DNA of 56,331 bases. Origin: a virus. Position 1 is the stretch's first letter; every line of letters begins with the position of its first letter. The notes under the pieces are model-generated. The model worked only from the letters and a program-made list of their open reading frames with translations, was not told where the DNA came from and ran no database searches. Both the position numbers and the translations under genes were made by a program. Below, in pieces: positions 43,498 through 52,181 of the stretch. The stretch spans positions 1 through 56,331 of IMG/VR virus record IMGVR_UViG_3300028114_001316; one strand, 5' to 3'.

Positions 43498-43710
43498 ATG
43501 TATAATATTCAAAGTTTTTATTTTTAATTAATAAAGAGTCTATTTGTTCTTTTGAGCTAATCCAATCGTCCTTTACTCCTAAATCGCAATATATATATCT
43601 ATCTTCATTTATTAAAAGATTCACATCTTTTCTTTCACCTTTTGGATGCCAGAATCCAGTCATTGGAAAATATTATTTCCTAGTCTTCCAGCGTAATTTA
43701 CAGAAATCAT
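43481..43710 (-). pseudogene. Remnant of a GT11-type glycosyltransferase gene plus a 60-residue frame
   Basis: An ATG at 43710, in an ATGA overlap with the methyltransferase stop, reads MISVNYAGRLGNNIFQ and then TGA at 43662-43660. GRLGNN(I/L)FQ is the hallmark N-terminus of GT11 fucosyltransferases. The next ATG (43663), again in ATGA overlap, opens a 60-residue frame that I do not recognise (TGFWHPKGERKDVNLLINED) and that runs 17 nt into the aminotransferase gene. The simplest reading is a glycosyltransferase gene reduced by deletion and frameshift. An intact GT11 gene lies at 48905-49714. Confidence 0.6.
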
Positions 43711-44177
43711 TTTATCGAAAATTTAGCCATCGTACCAACTTGATCTATTAAATTTAAAAAATTTAAAGCTGGTTTATATTCTTCTCTATTAAAATCATGT
43801 ATAAATACTATAGTATCTTGTCTGCCAATTTTTGAACATATTGAAGCGCAGAATATTCTGGCTCTTCCATCTATCAAAATTATATCGTATGGTCCATATG
43901 GAATTGGATAGTCTATATAATCTTTAAATTCTTGATATGTTCCACAATCTCCTCCTTCAGTATATGGTAAATTAGGTGTTCTTAATACGATTTTAGCATT
44001 AGATGGTAGATCATTTTTAATTTTAAAAAACCAATTCTCTTGATGTTCTATAGATAAAATTTCTTTGCATCTTTGAGCTATTTCAAATGTTGACTCTCCA
44101 GATCCATACTCTAGAACCTTATGAGTTTTATTTATATGATTTAAGAAAAAGGAAGATTCTTGATTTGTACTAAACAT
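43707..44177 (-). CDS. Class I SAM-dependent methyltransferase-like protein
   Basis: The 156-residue protein has KVLEYGSGESTFEIAQRCKE (motif I, SAM-binding Gly-x-Gly) near residues 20-39, ILSIEHQENWF (motif II acidic residue), and PYDIILIDGRARIFCASICS near 96-115. The small size and IDGRAR segment resemble sugar-cluster methyltransferases of unknown acceptor. It overlaps the upstream glycosyltransferase gene by 8 nt. Confidence 0.7.
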   Translation of the reverse strand: MFSTNQESSFFLNHINKTHKVLEYGSGESTFEIAQRCKEILSIEHQENWFFKIKNDLPSNAKIVLRTPNLPYTEGGDCGTYQEFKDYIDYPIPYGPYDIILIDGRARIFCASICSKIGRQDTIVFIHDFNREEYKPALNFLNLIDQVGTMAKFSIK

Positions 44178-45054
44178 ATTCTTTTAATTGTTTGTTAAAT
44201 TTTAATTTTAAATTTTCTAAATTTTTTAAAATTGCTTCTGGATGAGTTCCTTCGAATTTAGAAGTCCCACAAAAACCTCTTACATTCGGTTTAAATTCAT
44301 GTACTCCTTCGTATTTTTCTTCAATATTTTTTCTTTGATTTTCATCGCCAGTAACCCAAGGTAAATATACTTGATTAAAATAATCATCTATACAATTTTC
44401 TTTACTAATATCACTTTTATAATAACCTACTTTATTAAAAACTTGCTTTGGGAATACATAAGAATAATGATACATTTGAATGCCAAAATTATTCCATAAC
44501 GTTTCTGAATCTATATGCATCCAATTTATATTAGCATCATCTGGATATCTTATTGTTGGTGGTCTATGTTTTTCCCATGAGCAACCTGGAGTTACTCTAA
44601 ATATTCTTAAAAAATTATCTTTACCCAATTCGAATCCATTTAGATAATGATCAAATCCGCCATAAAAAGAACAACTTCTAACTGCCATTCTAGCAGGTTT
44701 ATATTCTTCTAAAATTTTAATTATTTTTTTAAGATCCTCGGTTTTATAAACTTCATCTGAATCTAAGTTAAAAAGATAATCTATATCTGGTCTTAAATTC
44801 TTCATATAAGCTTGACATTGTTCGTCTTTTTCTGAGTATTGACCATGAGTTATTGTAATTTTTTTATCTGGATCTGGAAATGTATTTAAAATATGATTAG
44901 TTTCATCTTGTGAAGTTGTTTTGCCCATCCTTTGCCAATATGAAACTGGTCCTTCTGCAATTAAAATTTGTTCAGCAAATGGATAAACTTGCTCTAAACA
45001 TTCTTTTAGAACGTAATCACTTTCAAAAACTATCATGCCAAATGCTAATTTCAT
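44170..45054 (-). CDS. Glycosyltransferase, GT-A fold (GT2-like)
   Basis: The 294-residue protein begins KLAFGMIVFESDYVLKECLE with an N-terminal nucleotide-binding pattern, followed by AEQILIAEGP. IDYLFNLDSDEVYKTEDLKK (about 90-109) has the DxD metal motif. It continues with RSCSFYGGFDHYLNGFELGK, RVTPGCSWEKHRPPTIRY and a His-rich HYSYVFPKQV. This matches an uncharacterised GT2-like family found in surface polysaccharide clusters. It is linked to both neighbours by overlaps. Donor and acceptor are unknown. Confidence 0.72.
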   Translation of the reverse strand: MKLAFGMIVFESDYVLKECLEQVYPFAEQILIAEGPVSYWQRMGKTTSQDETNHILNTFPDPDKKITITHGQYSEKDEQCQAYMKNLRPDIDYLFNLDSDEVYKTEDLKKIIKILEEYKPARMAVRSCSFYGGFDHYLNGFELGKDNFLRIFRVTPGCSWEKHRPPTIRYPDDANINWMHIDSETLWNNFGIQMYHYSYVFPKQVFNKVGYYKSDISKENCIDDYFNQVYLPWVTGDENQRKNIEEKYEGVHEFKPNVRGFCGTSKFEGTHPEAILKNLENLKLKFNKQLKEYV

Positions 45055-45668
45055 TTTTTTCTTTCTAGTAAAATTGAACTACCAAGATCTTCTGGCATAT
45101 CAATTTTGTATATTAAATTAAATTCTTTAGTTATATTCTCAAAATCCTTAAAGTTTATGATTGATCTAGATGTTTCTAGGTTTCCATATGTGCCATATTT
45201 TACAGTATTGGTTGGTTCATTTGAGAAAATTTGTCTATGTATTATAAAATATCTATCAATATTATTTAATATTTTAATTAATATTTCTACTGGAGTATCC
45301 ATTTCAGATAAGAAGCTATTACAAACAATTAAATCATTGTTTTTCAAAAAAGAAAAGTCTGAGTTATATGCATCAAAATACCCATATTTTAACTGTGGAT
45401 TTACTGTTTTTGCTACATTTTCTATTATATGCTCCAAATCAAATCCTGTATATTCATATTTATTTTGGTATACTCTACCTAATTCTGCTGCACCACATCC
45501 TAAGTCTAGCAAAGTTTTAATATGTATTTTTTGAACTAATGTATCTAGATATTTAAAATGACCAGAATGCTCTAATCTAGCCCATCCATTTAATCCTAAT
45601 GCTCCTCTTATCATTTCAGAGCAGAGTATATCCTTATTGTACCATGCGGATTTCATTTCTTTATTCAT
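45051..45668 (-). CDS. Class I SAM-dependent methyltransferase
   Basis: The ATG at 45668 overlaps the GT8 stop as ATGA and gives 205 residues; an ATG at 45689 would overlap by 25 nt. TLLDLGCGAAELGRVYQNKY (about residues 52-71) is motif I, YTGFDLEHII motif II, and LIVCNSFLSEMDTPVEIL motif IV/V. It probably methylates a sugar or nucleotide sugar in this cluster. No acceptor motif can be read. Confidence 0.75.
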   Translation of the reverse strand: MNKEMKSAWYNKDILCSEMIRGALGLNGWARLEHSGHFKYLDTLVQKIHIKTLLDLGCGAAELGRVYQNKYEYTGFDLEHIIENVAKTVNPQLKYGYFDAYNSDFSFLKNNDLIVCNSFLSEMDTPVEILIKILNNIDRYFIIHRQIFSNEPTNTVKYGTYGNLETSRSIINFKDFENITKEFNLIYKIDMPEDLGSSILLERKK

Positions 45669-46606
45669 TTTGAGTTTGGATATGGGCAAATATGTTCTTC
45701 TATTATACTATATTTATTTCTTATTTCAAGTATTTTATCATAGTAATCTTGATAAATATCATGCACATATTTATTTAAAGTTTCTGGATTCCATTCGCCT
45801 TTATATGCAGAATACCATTTCTCATTCTTTATATTAAAATGCGAAAAATGATTGAATAAAATTCTTTGTTTTGCATTATTAAATTTATAAATTACGTCTC
45901 GTTCATTTAAAAATGTATAATTCTCAAAATTCCATGGAGCTCCATGAGCAATATTACCTTCAACTACATGAATATTGTGTTTTCCAAAAAGCGGCTCAAA
46001 AAGCTCCAAGTATTTCTGGTCTCCACAAGTTCCATGTGATTGAGCAAATTGATTAGCGCAATCAAACATTAAATCTCTCCAGAATCTAGATATTAATATT
46101 CCTAAATTTGATTTTTTAAAATAAATAATACCAACATTATAAATTCCAACTCTCGATTCGTATTTATAAAATGCCGATTCATTTTTATGAGTTACTATAG
46201 CGCAATCTTTTTCTTTTATTTCTTCTTTTAAAGTATTCAAATTTTCATAAAAGATTAAATCAGAGTCGCAATATAAAACTGATTCTTTACTATATTTTTC
46301 TAATATATAATTTGTAAAATATGGAGTTAAGGAATAACAATAATACGCATGATCACCTAAATCATACCAATCTCCTAATTCTGATTTTATATTTCTATTT
46401 TTTATTTTTAATAAATTTTGATCTTCTTTCTCTAAATCTTGTAATGAATAAGCTTTAATTTCTTTTATTTTATTGCAAATGTCAAAAGTCTTATCGTCAA
46501 GGCATAATACATGAATTTCTAATTCAGGATCATGTTTTAATAATGATTCTATCATTACTAAGCCTTTATCTAGATAGTTGTAATCAAATAGTGTGCAAAT
46601 TGTCAT
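45665..46606 (-). CDS. Glycosyltransferase, GT8-like
   Basis: The 313-residue protein starts MTICTLFDYNYLDKGLVMIE and LEIHVLCLDDKTFDICNKI, the typical GT8 nucleotide-binding region. The metal site is ESVLYCDSDLIFYENLNTLK (about 110-129). NVGIIYFKKSNLG, CGDQKYLELFEPLF and ILFNHFSHF follow, as in galactosyl- or glucosyltransferases of LPS core and glycogenin-like enzymes. It overlaps the reductase gene by 23 nt. Confidence 0.78.
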   Translation of the reverse strand: MTICTLFDYNYLDKGLVMIESLLKHDPELEIHVLCLDDKTFDICNKIKEIKAYSLQDLEKEDQNLLKIKNRNIKSELGDWYDLGDHAYYCYSLTPYFTNYILEKYSKESVLYCDSDLIFYENLNTLKEEIKEKDCAIVTHKNESAFYKYESRVGIYNVGIIYFKKSNLGILISRFWRDLMFDCANQFAQSHGTCGDQKYLELFEPLFGKHNIHVVEGNIAHGAPWNFENYTFLNERDVIYKFNNAKQRILFNHFSHFNIKNEKWYSAYKGEWNPETLNKYVHDIYQDYYDKILEIRNKYSIIEEHICPYPNSK

Positions 46607-47459
46607 AGTTTTTAATAGAGTTTTCCATGCTATAATATATATTAGGTAGCTCTAAATTTAGTTTTTTAATTTTTTTTGTAGAAAGAGCGCAATTACTTCT
46701 TAAAACTTTAAAATTCATTTGATTTTGATCTAAAAATTTCCAATTCTTATTTTGCAAATTATACTTTTTGAGTATTTCTACGATTTCTTTGGCCGTAGCA
46801 TAACCTTGATTAGTAACATTATAAATTCCATATTCTGGTTTATTTTGCAAATTTATAAATTTATAAATAAATTCATTAAGATCATCAATATTAGTTAAAC
46901 TGTTTTTATAGCTGATTAAATTATCATATTTTAATATTTTGTCTATATAGTTACGTTCAGAAGATTTATATGAAAATGGCATCCTTATTCTAAAAATATA
47001 TGAGTTACTATTTTTTAATGATAGTTCGCATGCATGTTTAGTTTTACTATAAAAGCTACTATTTTGATTGTAAATTCCAAAATTTGGTTCGTCTTCTTCT
47101 GTATAATCTTTTTCATATCCACTATAAACACATCCGCTACTAATATGAATAATTGGTATGTCCCAGAGAGAAGCTATTTCTGTTAAAATAATAGGTAATT
47201 TTACATTATATTTCCAACAAGTTTCTTTATCGTTTTCACATCCTTCTACGTTTGGTCTTCCAGTATATCCAGCGCAGTTTATAATATAGTCTATTTTGAT
47301 GGATTGATTTTGTTGGAGGTACTTATTTAAAGTATTAAAATCTAAATAATTTAAATCTTTTTTAGAATAAATATTTGATTTTATGTCTGATTTTGAAATA
47401 AGATAGTCCGAGAGACTTGATCCAATATAACCTTTACCCAGTAATAAAATATTTTTCAT
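46584..47459 (-). CDS. NAD(P)-dependent sugar epimerase/reductase (RmlD-like SDR)
   Basis: The 291-residue protein starts KNILLLGKGYIGSSLSDYLI with the Gly-x2-Gly-x2-Gly dinucleotide fold. DYIINCAGYTGRPNVEGCEN, PIIHISSGCVYSGYEKDYTE and SFYSKTKHACELSL follow, with a Tyr-x3-Lys catalytic pair. RmlD-type reductases have this short layout and the YTEEDEPNFGIYN segment. Candidate roles are reduction of a 4-keto-6-deoxy sugar from RmlB or Gmd, the step otherwise missing here. The exact substrate is not readable. Confidence 0.75.
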   Translation of the reverse strand: MKNILLLGKGYIGSSLSDYLISKSDIKSNIYSKKDLNYLDFNTLNKYLQQNQSIKIDYIINCAGYTGRPNVEGCENDKETCWKYNVKLPIILTEIASLWDIPIIHISSGCVYSGYEKDYTEEDEPNFGIYNQNSSFYSKTKHACELSLKNSNSYIFRIRMPFSYKSSERNYIDKILKYDNLISYKNSLTNIDDLNEFIYKFINLQNKPEYGIYNVTNQGYATAKEIVEILKKYNLQNKNWKFLDQNQMNFKVLRSNCALSTKKIKKLNLELPNIYYSMENSIKNYDNLHTI

Positions 47460-48294
47460 ATATATAGTCTTCTATTGATTTGAATTCCAAGCATTTATTA
47501 AAATTATATTTAACTGCTTCTATTCTAGAATTGTAATCATTTTGTGATAATTTATCAATAATATTATTAAATTCTTCTAAAGAAGAAAATTGAAGTATTC
47601 CATTTTTATCAAAAATACAATTTATATTTCTTGCGCCAAGATATATTGGAATTGTACCAGTAGCAAAACAGTTTAATATTTTTTCTGTAAAATATAGGTC
47701 ATCTATAAAATTTTCAATAACAATTGAAAACATATAATCTTTTAATGTCCTATAAATAGGTATCCAACCTTGATCAATATTTCCTCCTGTAGCAAAAAAT
47801 TTATCAATTTTATTGTTATTTTTTATTGATTCCATTATTTTTAATCTTGTTAAATGTAGATTGCACATTTGTTTGTTTGAGGATACCATTGAGCATAATT
47901 TATTTTTATCATGAATAGCGATTTTTCCTTCTCCATGTGGCAAATCATCTCTACCTTCTATCCATATTCCACCTCCTGGAATCCATTTACAATTTTCATA
48001 TTTATTTAATAAATCTGAACTATGAGTAAAAACTTTATTAAATTTAGGTATTATTTGTTCTATTGATTGGTAGCAGATTGACTCTACTCCTTGGGATTCA
48101 AAAACCCATCCATATGATAATTCTTTTTCGCTTCTAATTTTATCTATATCAAACATCTTCATATGAGAATAAAAAGTTGGAGAATTAAGATTATTTAAAG
48201 ATCTATCCCATTCTATATGCTTAGAATCTCTGGCCGCTACTGAATATTTATCGTGAGCAAAGTGTCCATCTATAAGATTAAAAATTTTTTTCAT
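47434..48294 (-). CDS. Glycosyltransferase, GT10 alpha-1,3-fucosyltransferase type
   Basis: The C-terminal half of this 286-residue protein has the GT10 donor motif: FSIVIENFIDDLYFTEKILN followed by CFATGTIPIYLGARNINCIF (about 189-228), which corresponds to the fucosyltransferase signature for GDP-fucose binding. FATGGNIDQGWIPIYRTLKD precedes it. The N-terminal acceptor domain is less conserved, as usual. With gmd in the cluster, GDP-fucose or a related GDP sugar is a likely donor. It ends in a 26-nt overlap with the reductase gene. Confidence 0.85.
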   Translation of the reverse strand: MKKIFNLIDGHFAHDKYSVAARDSKHIEWDRSLNNLNSPTFYSHMKMFDIDKIRSEKELSYGWVFESQGVESICYQSIEQIIPKFNKVFTHSSDLLNKYENCKWIPGGGIWIEGRDDLPHGEGKIAIHDKNKLCSMVSSNKQMCNLHLTRLKIMESIKNNNKIDKFFATGGNIDQGWIPIYRTLKDYMFSIVIENFIDDLYFTEKILNCFATGTIPIYLGARNINCIFDKNGILQFSSLEEFNNIIDKLSQNDYNSRIEAVKYNFNKCLEFKSIEDYIYEKYFITG

Positions 48295-48903
48295 TTATTT
48301 TTTAAAAAATGCATCACCCCAAGTTTCTCCAGCCCAACAAACTTCTTCTAGTTCGAACCCAAACTCTTTTAAGAAATCGCATAAATCTTTAATATGCGGG
48401 CATCCTTCATAAACTTCTGCTCGATTCACTTCTGAGACTATATAATTTATATTATTTAATGTATTTTTAGCGCCTTTGAATACTTCTAGTTCGTAACCTT
48501 GAACATCAATATTTATAAAATTATAATTATTTTTATTAAATTCAAAATCATCTAATTTCATCATCTCTACTTCTTCTTTGTCTGTAAAATGAATCCATGG
48601 ATATTGTTGTAAATGAATTTTAGGATTAAGTATTGAACTAGATTGGCCTTGATTATTTTTTTCTACATTCATTTGTACTTTTTTATTCTCATTTCCTAGA
48701 GCTTTATTTATAACTAAGGCTTCATCTTTTACTTTATTTTTTAATATTTCAAATGAAGATTTCATTGGCTCGAAGTAAATAATATTTTGAATATTATGCT
48801 TTTTGTATGACTCATGTTCTTCGCCATGATGACCACCAATATGCATTACTCCATTGATTTTGCAATTATATTTATTAATTAAATTTTCTAGAGATAAAAG
48901 CAT
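48295..48903 (-). CDS. FkbM family methyltransferase
   Basis: The 202-residue protein has INGVMHIGGHHGEEHESYKK (motif I), NIIYFEPMKSSFEILKNK, FINIDVQGYELEVFKGAKNT and YIVSEVNRAEVYEG. These are the FkbM domain landmarks. FkbM enzymes methylate hydroxyl groups of sugars or polyketides. Capping a glycan by O-methylation would fit the neighbourhood. It starts at ATG directly after the GT11 gene with one base between. Confidence 0.87.
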   Translation of the reverse strand: MLLSLENLINKYNCKINGVMHIGGHHGEEHESYKKHNIQNIIYFEPMKSSFEILKNKVKDEALVINKALGNENKKVQMNVEKNNQGQSSSILNPKIHLQQYPWIHFTDKEEVEMMKLDDFEFNKNNYNFINIDVQGYELEVFKGAKNTLNNINYIVSEVNRAEVYEGCPHIKDLCDFLKEFGFELEEVCWAGETWGDAFFKK

Positions 48904-48904
48904 A

Positions 48905-49714
48905 TTAGACGATACTCCAATTTTGTGGAATTAGATCATCTATATTCCATTGACCATTATAAGCTGGTCCCATCCAATTTGATGGTGCAACTACTTTGTT
49001 GTTATTTTTATTAAGCCAAGCAGCCCACCAAGCAAAACTACTGTTTGCAAGAATATTGTTTTGGCAGATGGACATTAAATACATATCTTCAAATGCGTGA
49101 TTATTTTCTATATAAATAAAATTAATATTATTAAATTGTTGGAAAATTTCTTTGGCTTTAGGCATTGTATCAGAGAATACTAGGTAATTCTCTGAATTGA
49201 TTATATCAAAAGCTTTTGCGTAATAGTCTTTATTCATTACTGGATGATATTGTTGTCTATGAGCATAATCACCACATCTTAAATGAACAGAAGAAAATTT
49301 ACTAAAATCTATATTATGTTTATTATATACAGAGTTTTTTATCTCATTTTTAAAAGTTAATTGTCTTTTTAAGTCATTTTCAAAGATATTAAAATATTTA
49401 TAAGATTGAAAATATCCTTCTAAATTAGTAAAGTCTGGTATTGTAAATATATTTTTATTGTAAAAATTATAAGACCAATTGGCGGTATATTTTATTTGCT
49501 TCAAATCTTCTTCTGTAAGAATATTCGCTGATATATTATCAAAACAATTTAAAAAATAGTGCTGTATTCTAAATGTACCTTCATCAAAATGTTCTTCTGT
49601 TTTTGGAATTTTAACTTCATACCCATTTAATTTACCAATAGAATACAAGGTAGCATATTGAAAAAGTTGATTTCCAATTGCGCCATATTTACCTAATTGA
49701 GAAAATGTTATCAT
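48905..49714 (-). CDS. Glycosyltransferase, GT11 alpha-1,2-fucosyltransferase type
   Basis: The 269-residue protein shows the family N-terminus SQLGKYGAIGNQLFQYATLY and the donor-binding motif SVHLRCGDYAHRQQYHPVMN (about 157-176, HxRxGDY). YLVFSDTMPKAKEIF and NNILANSSFAWWAAWLN follow. These are the three GT11 motifs in order. Alpha-1,2-fucosylation is the usual activity. It overlaps the GT25 gene by ATGA. A broken relative lies at 43660-43710. Confidence 0.92.
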   Translation of the reverse strand: MITFSQLGKYGAIGNQLFQYATLYSIGKLNGYEVKIPKTEEHFDEGTFRIQHYFLNCFDNISANILTEEDLKQIKYTANWSYNFYNKNIFTIPDFTNLEGYFQSYKYFNIFENDLKRQLTFKNEIKNSVYNKHNIDFSKFSSVHLRCGDYAHRQQYHPVMNKDYYAKAFDIINSENYLVFSDTMPKAKEIFQQFNNINFIYIENNHAFEDMYLMSICQNNILANSSFAWWAAWLNKNNNKVVAPSNWMGPAYNGQWNIDDLIPQNWSIV

Positions 49715-50415
49715 GATGGTTTTAATTTATTAAATTCAGTAACGAAATGCTTATCTAATCTTGTGATTACTAGATTATTATCAGAAAAACATTCTTTTTG
49801 TGTTGCTAATATTTCATTTGTAGAAAATGATTTTCCTCTTGGTAAAATGTGTCGCATTAGCCATCCATCTACGCTTTCATTTCTTTGGAGCCAAGGTATA
49901 ATCTCTTGTCCTGCTGGAATATTTGAGCTAATAATTTCAGCTGCTTCTCTGCTATATGCTTGAGCATGAGCACATAGCGCTACATTAACTTTTAATAAAT
50001 TTTCACTAACTCTTTCTAGTGGAATGTCATTTGGTCTGGAAATATCAAATCCATATCCAACATGCATACCTAGATAAAATATATCCCAAGAATTTTGTTT
50101 TTTAAGATCTTCTAAAGATAATGATAATTGATTATTTACATCATTAAGAAATTCAACATCATCCTCAAAAATTAAAGCATTATTTAAGTTACGCTCTTTA
50201 ATTAAATTGATTGCTGCTCTATGAGACGCAAAACATCCAGCTGAACGAATATTTACATTAGGATGTGATCCTTCGAATTTTATGGCATCAAATCTTTCTA
50301 CTCTTTTATGGATACCTAGTTTTTCGAATTGTTCTAGACACATTTTCCACTTATCCGTACGATAAGCTAAATTAATGCAATAAATTTCTTCAAAAAAATC
50401 AAAAGGATTACTCAT
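49711..50415 (-). CDS. Glycosyltransferase, GT25 type
   Basis: The 234-residue protein starts with FFEEIYCINLAYRTDKWKMC, the GT25 hallmark (CINLxxRxDKW). GCFASHRAAINLIKERNLNN and ALIFEDDVEFLNDV with the DDV metal motif follow, then WDIFYLGMHVGYG. GT25 enzymes are known as LPS beta-galactosyltransferases and collagen galactosyltransferases. It is coupled to both neighbours through ATGA overlaps. Confidence 0.88.
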   Translation of the reverse strand: MSNPFDFFEEIYCINLAYRTDKWKMCLEQFEKLGIHKRVERFDAIKFEGSHPNVNIRSAGCFASHRAAINLIKERNLNNALIFEDDVEFLNDVNNQLSLSLEDLKKQNSWDIFYLGMHVGYGFDISRPNDIPLERVSENLLKVNVALCAHAQAYSREAAEIISSNIPAGQEIIPWLQRNESVDGWLMRHILPRGKSFSTNEILATQKECFSDNNLVITRLDKHFVTEFNKLKPS

Positions 50416-51311
50416 TTTATATACCTTAAATTTTGGAAATCTCCATTGAAGTCCAGCTCTAATACTTTAGGATGTAATTGACATCTCGCTGATGATTTAT
50501 GCCATCCGCCTTGTTTTGCTGTTATGAAATTTAAATCAGTAAATGTTGCGTATTTAAAATCTAGAATAGTGATTGGTTCTTGAGAAAATGGACTTTGTCT
50601 ATTCTTAATGCTTTCGTCAATTAGTTGTTGGGCTGCTTGTTCTGTTTTCCATTGAGAATCTAAATTACCATCATAAGTTGAAACTACTTTTTGACTTACC
50701 GACTTTGCTCCGCCCATATAAGAATAATGCCATCCACCATTCTCTATTCTTGGCATAAAATCTTTATCTCGTCTTAAAAGTTGAAATCCCATTCCAAAGC
50801 ATAGAGTATTTAAATGTTTTAATCCTTCGTATTTACAAGCTACAGTTCCAGTTACATTTTTGTTTGTATAAAAATCAATATAATGAACAAAAAACATTTG
50901 ATTTAATGCAACGATTGGATTTTTTACCATCTGTTGAAAAACATTTTTATTAGGGATTTCATCACAATCAGAGATCATTATCGTATCTGAATTATCTAAA
51001 TTTAATGTTTCAATTTGCTCAAAGAGTCTAATTCTTTGTTCATGCTCTTTAGCTCCAATTTTTGCATCTGGAAAAAACTTTGGCATTAAAACGTCAAATC
51101 TTCCATCTAGCTCTATCGCTGAGTAAAAAATCTTATCTTTAAATTCTTGCAATCTATCATCTTTCCAAAAAGATAGCTGCTTCTCTTGTCCTTGATGCGT
51201 TTTCGTAGCTTCATTAATTACAAAATAATCTACAGCATTATATAATTCTTTAATCCTTAAATATGCAATATCCTTTTCATTAAAATACATGAAACAATCT
51301 ACTAACTTCAT
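50412..51311 (-). CDS. Glycosyltransferase, GT17 type (GnT-III-like)
   Basis: The ATG at 51311 lies in an ATGA overlap with the upstream stop, which fits the cluster style; ATG 51323 is also possible. The 299-residue product shows LVDCFMYFNEKDIAYLRIKE, VDYFVINEATKTHQGQEKQL and TIMISDCDEIPNKNVFQQM. These are the landmarks of GT17, the family of beta-1,4-mannosyl-glycoprotein N-acetylglucosaminyltransferase. Bacterial and viral members are found in surface glycan clusters with unknown acceptors. YSYMGGAKSVSQKV and HKSSARCQLH sit near the end. Confidence 0.87.
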   Translation of the reverse strand: MKLVDCFMYFNEKDIAYLRIKELYNAVDYFVINEATKTHQGQEKQLSFWKDDRLQEFKDKIFYSAIELDGRFDVLMPKFFPDAKIGAKEHEQRIRLFEQIETLNLDNSDTIMISDCDEIPNKNVFQQMVKNPIVALNQMFFVHYIDFYTNKNVTGTVACKYEGLKHLNTLCFGMGFQLLRRDKDFMPRIENGGWHYSYMGGAKSVSQKVVSTYDGNLDSQWKTEQAAQQLIDESIKNRQSPFSQEPITILDFKYATFTDLNFITAKQGGWHKSSARCQLHPKVLELDFNGDFQNLRYIK

Positions 51312-52144
51312 TCTAGTGTCCATTCTTCTGATGAATCAATTTGCTCTACTGAATGATTCAAGATATTCAACCTATAAAATCTCCTTATCAATCTTTCGTT
51401 GTTAATAAAGAATTTCATTTTTTCATCAATTGCATTATTTCTCCAATATTCTTTTAATGAGTCTAGGTTAAACTTTATTCCTAAATCTTGACAATACCTT
51501 CTAAATGTTTGTCTGATTTCTTCTTGTTGTTGATATCTTTCTGGAGTTTTACCGTTATCGTAATAATGAAGAACGCAATGATTAGATCTTCCGTAAACAA
51601 AGTAATATTTCATATCACTATCAATATAATGCTTTCTTTGAGATGGCCTTTCTTCCCATGCGAATAATTGTTGATTTTTACCGTAATATTCATAAAGATC
51701 AAGATATCCTGGTTTCATTCCTTGTAAACCCCAATGAGGACTTCCTTGAAATATCATATCATCAAAATATTTAACAAGAAAAGCTTTTTGTCTGTCAACG
51801 CAACTATTTACTTTGTTCTTTTCTAAGAAATTTTCTATAAAATTACGTAAATTCTTAACCCAATCTATATCTAGCCTTTCGCAACTATCCCGAATAATAA
51901 ACCAATCGCCATTTTGCATTACATTTGCTCTTAAAAAACCATTCATTTGAAGGTCATGGTCGTTAGACCATTCTCTATTTATAACCTTTCCTTGACCTTT
52001 TCTTGCATTTAATATATCTAATGTATCATCTGTTGATCCACCATCTACAAAAATTAAACCATCAAAATATTGATATATATCTTTTGTCATATCATCAATA
52101 TTCTGCTTCTCATTTTGAGTTATTCCGCAGAGCCAGATTTTCAC
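51308..52144 (-). CDS. Glycosyltransferase, GT2-like
   Basis: The 278-residue protein starts at GTG 52144, 8 nt after TATAAT. KIWLCGITQNEKQNIDDMTK and FDGLIFVDGGSTDDTLDILN (about 28-47) form the GT2 nucleotide-binding region. The place of the DxD is taken by WFIIRDSCERLD. LFAWEERPSQRKHYID and SNHCVLHYYDNGKTP follow. Loss of the canonical DxD suggests an altered metal site or a different donor. It is the first gene of its message if the promoter is real. Confidence 0.75.
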   Translation of the reverse strand: MKIWLCGITQNEKQNIDDMTKDIYQYFDGLIFVDGGSTDDTLDILNARKGQGKVINREWSNDHDLQMNGFLRANVMQNGDWFIIRDSCERLDIDWVKNLRNFIENFLEKNKVNSCVDRQKAFLVKYFDDMIFQGSPHWGLQGMKPGYLDLYEYYGKNQQLFAWEERPSQRKHYIDSDMKYYFVYGRSNHCVLHYYDNGKTPERYQQQEEIRQTFRRYCQDLGIKFNLDSLKEYWRNNAIDEKMKFFINNERLIRRFYRLNILNHSVEQIDSSEEWTLE

Positions 52145-52152
52145 TATGTGAA

Positions 52153-52181
52153 ATTATACTAGATTATTAAGAAAATGTCCA
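52153..52181 (-). promoter_or_regulatory. Sigma70-like promoter, leaderless spacing
   Basis: TGGACA (52181-52176), a 17-nt spacer and a perfect TATAAT (52158-52153) end 8 nt before the GTG at 52144. The -10 and -35 lie inside the end of the preceding glycosyltransferase gene. Confidence 0.6.
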
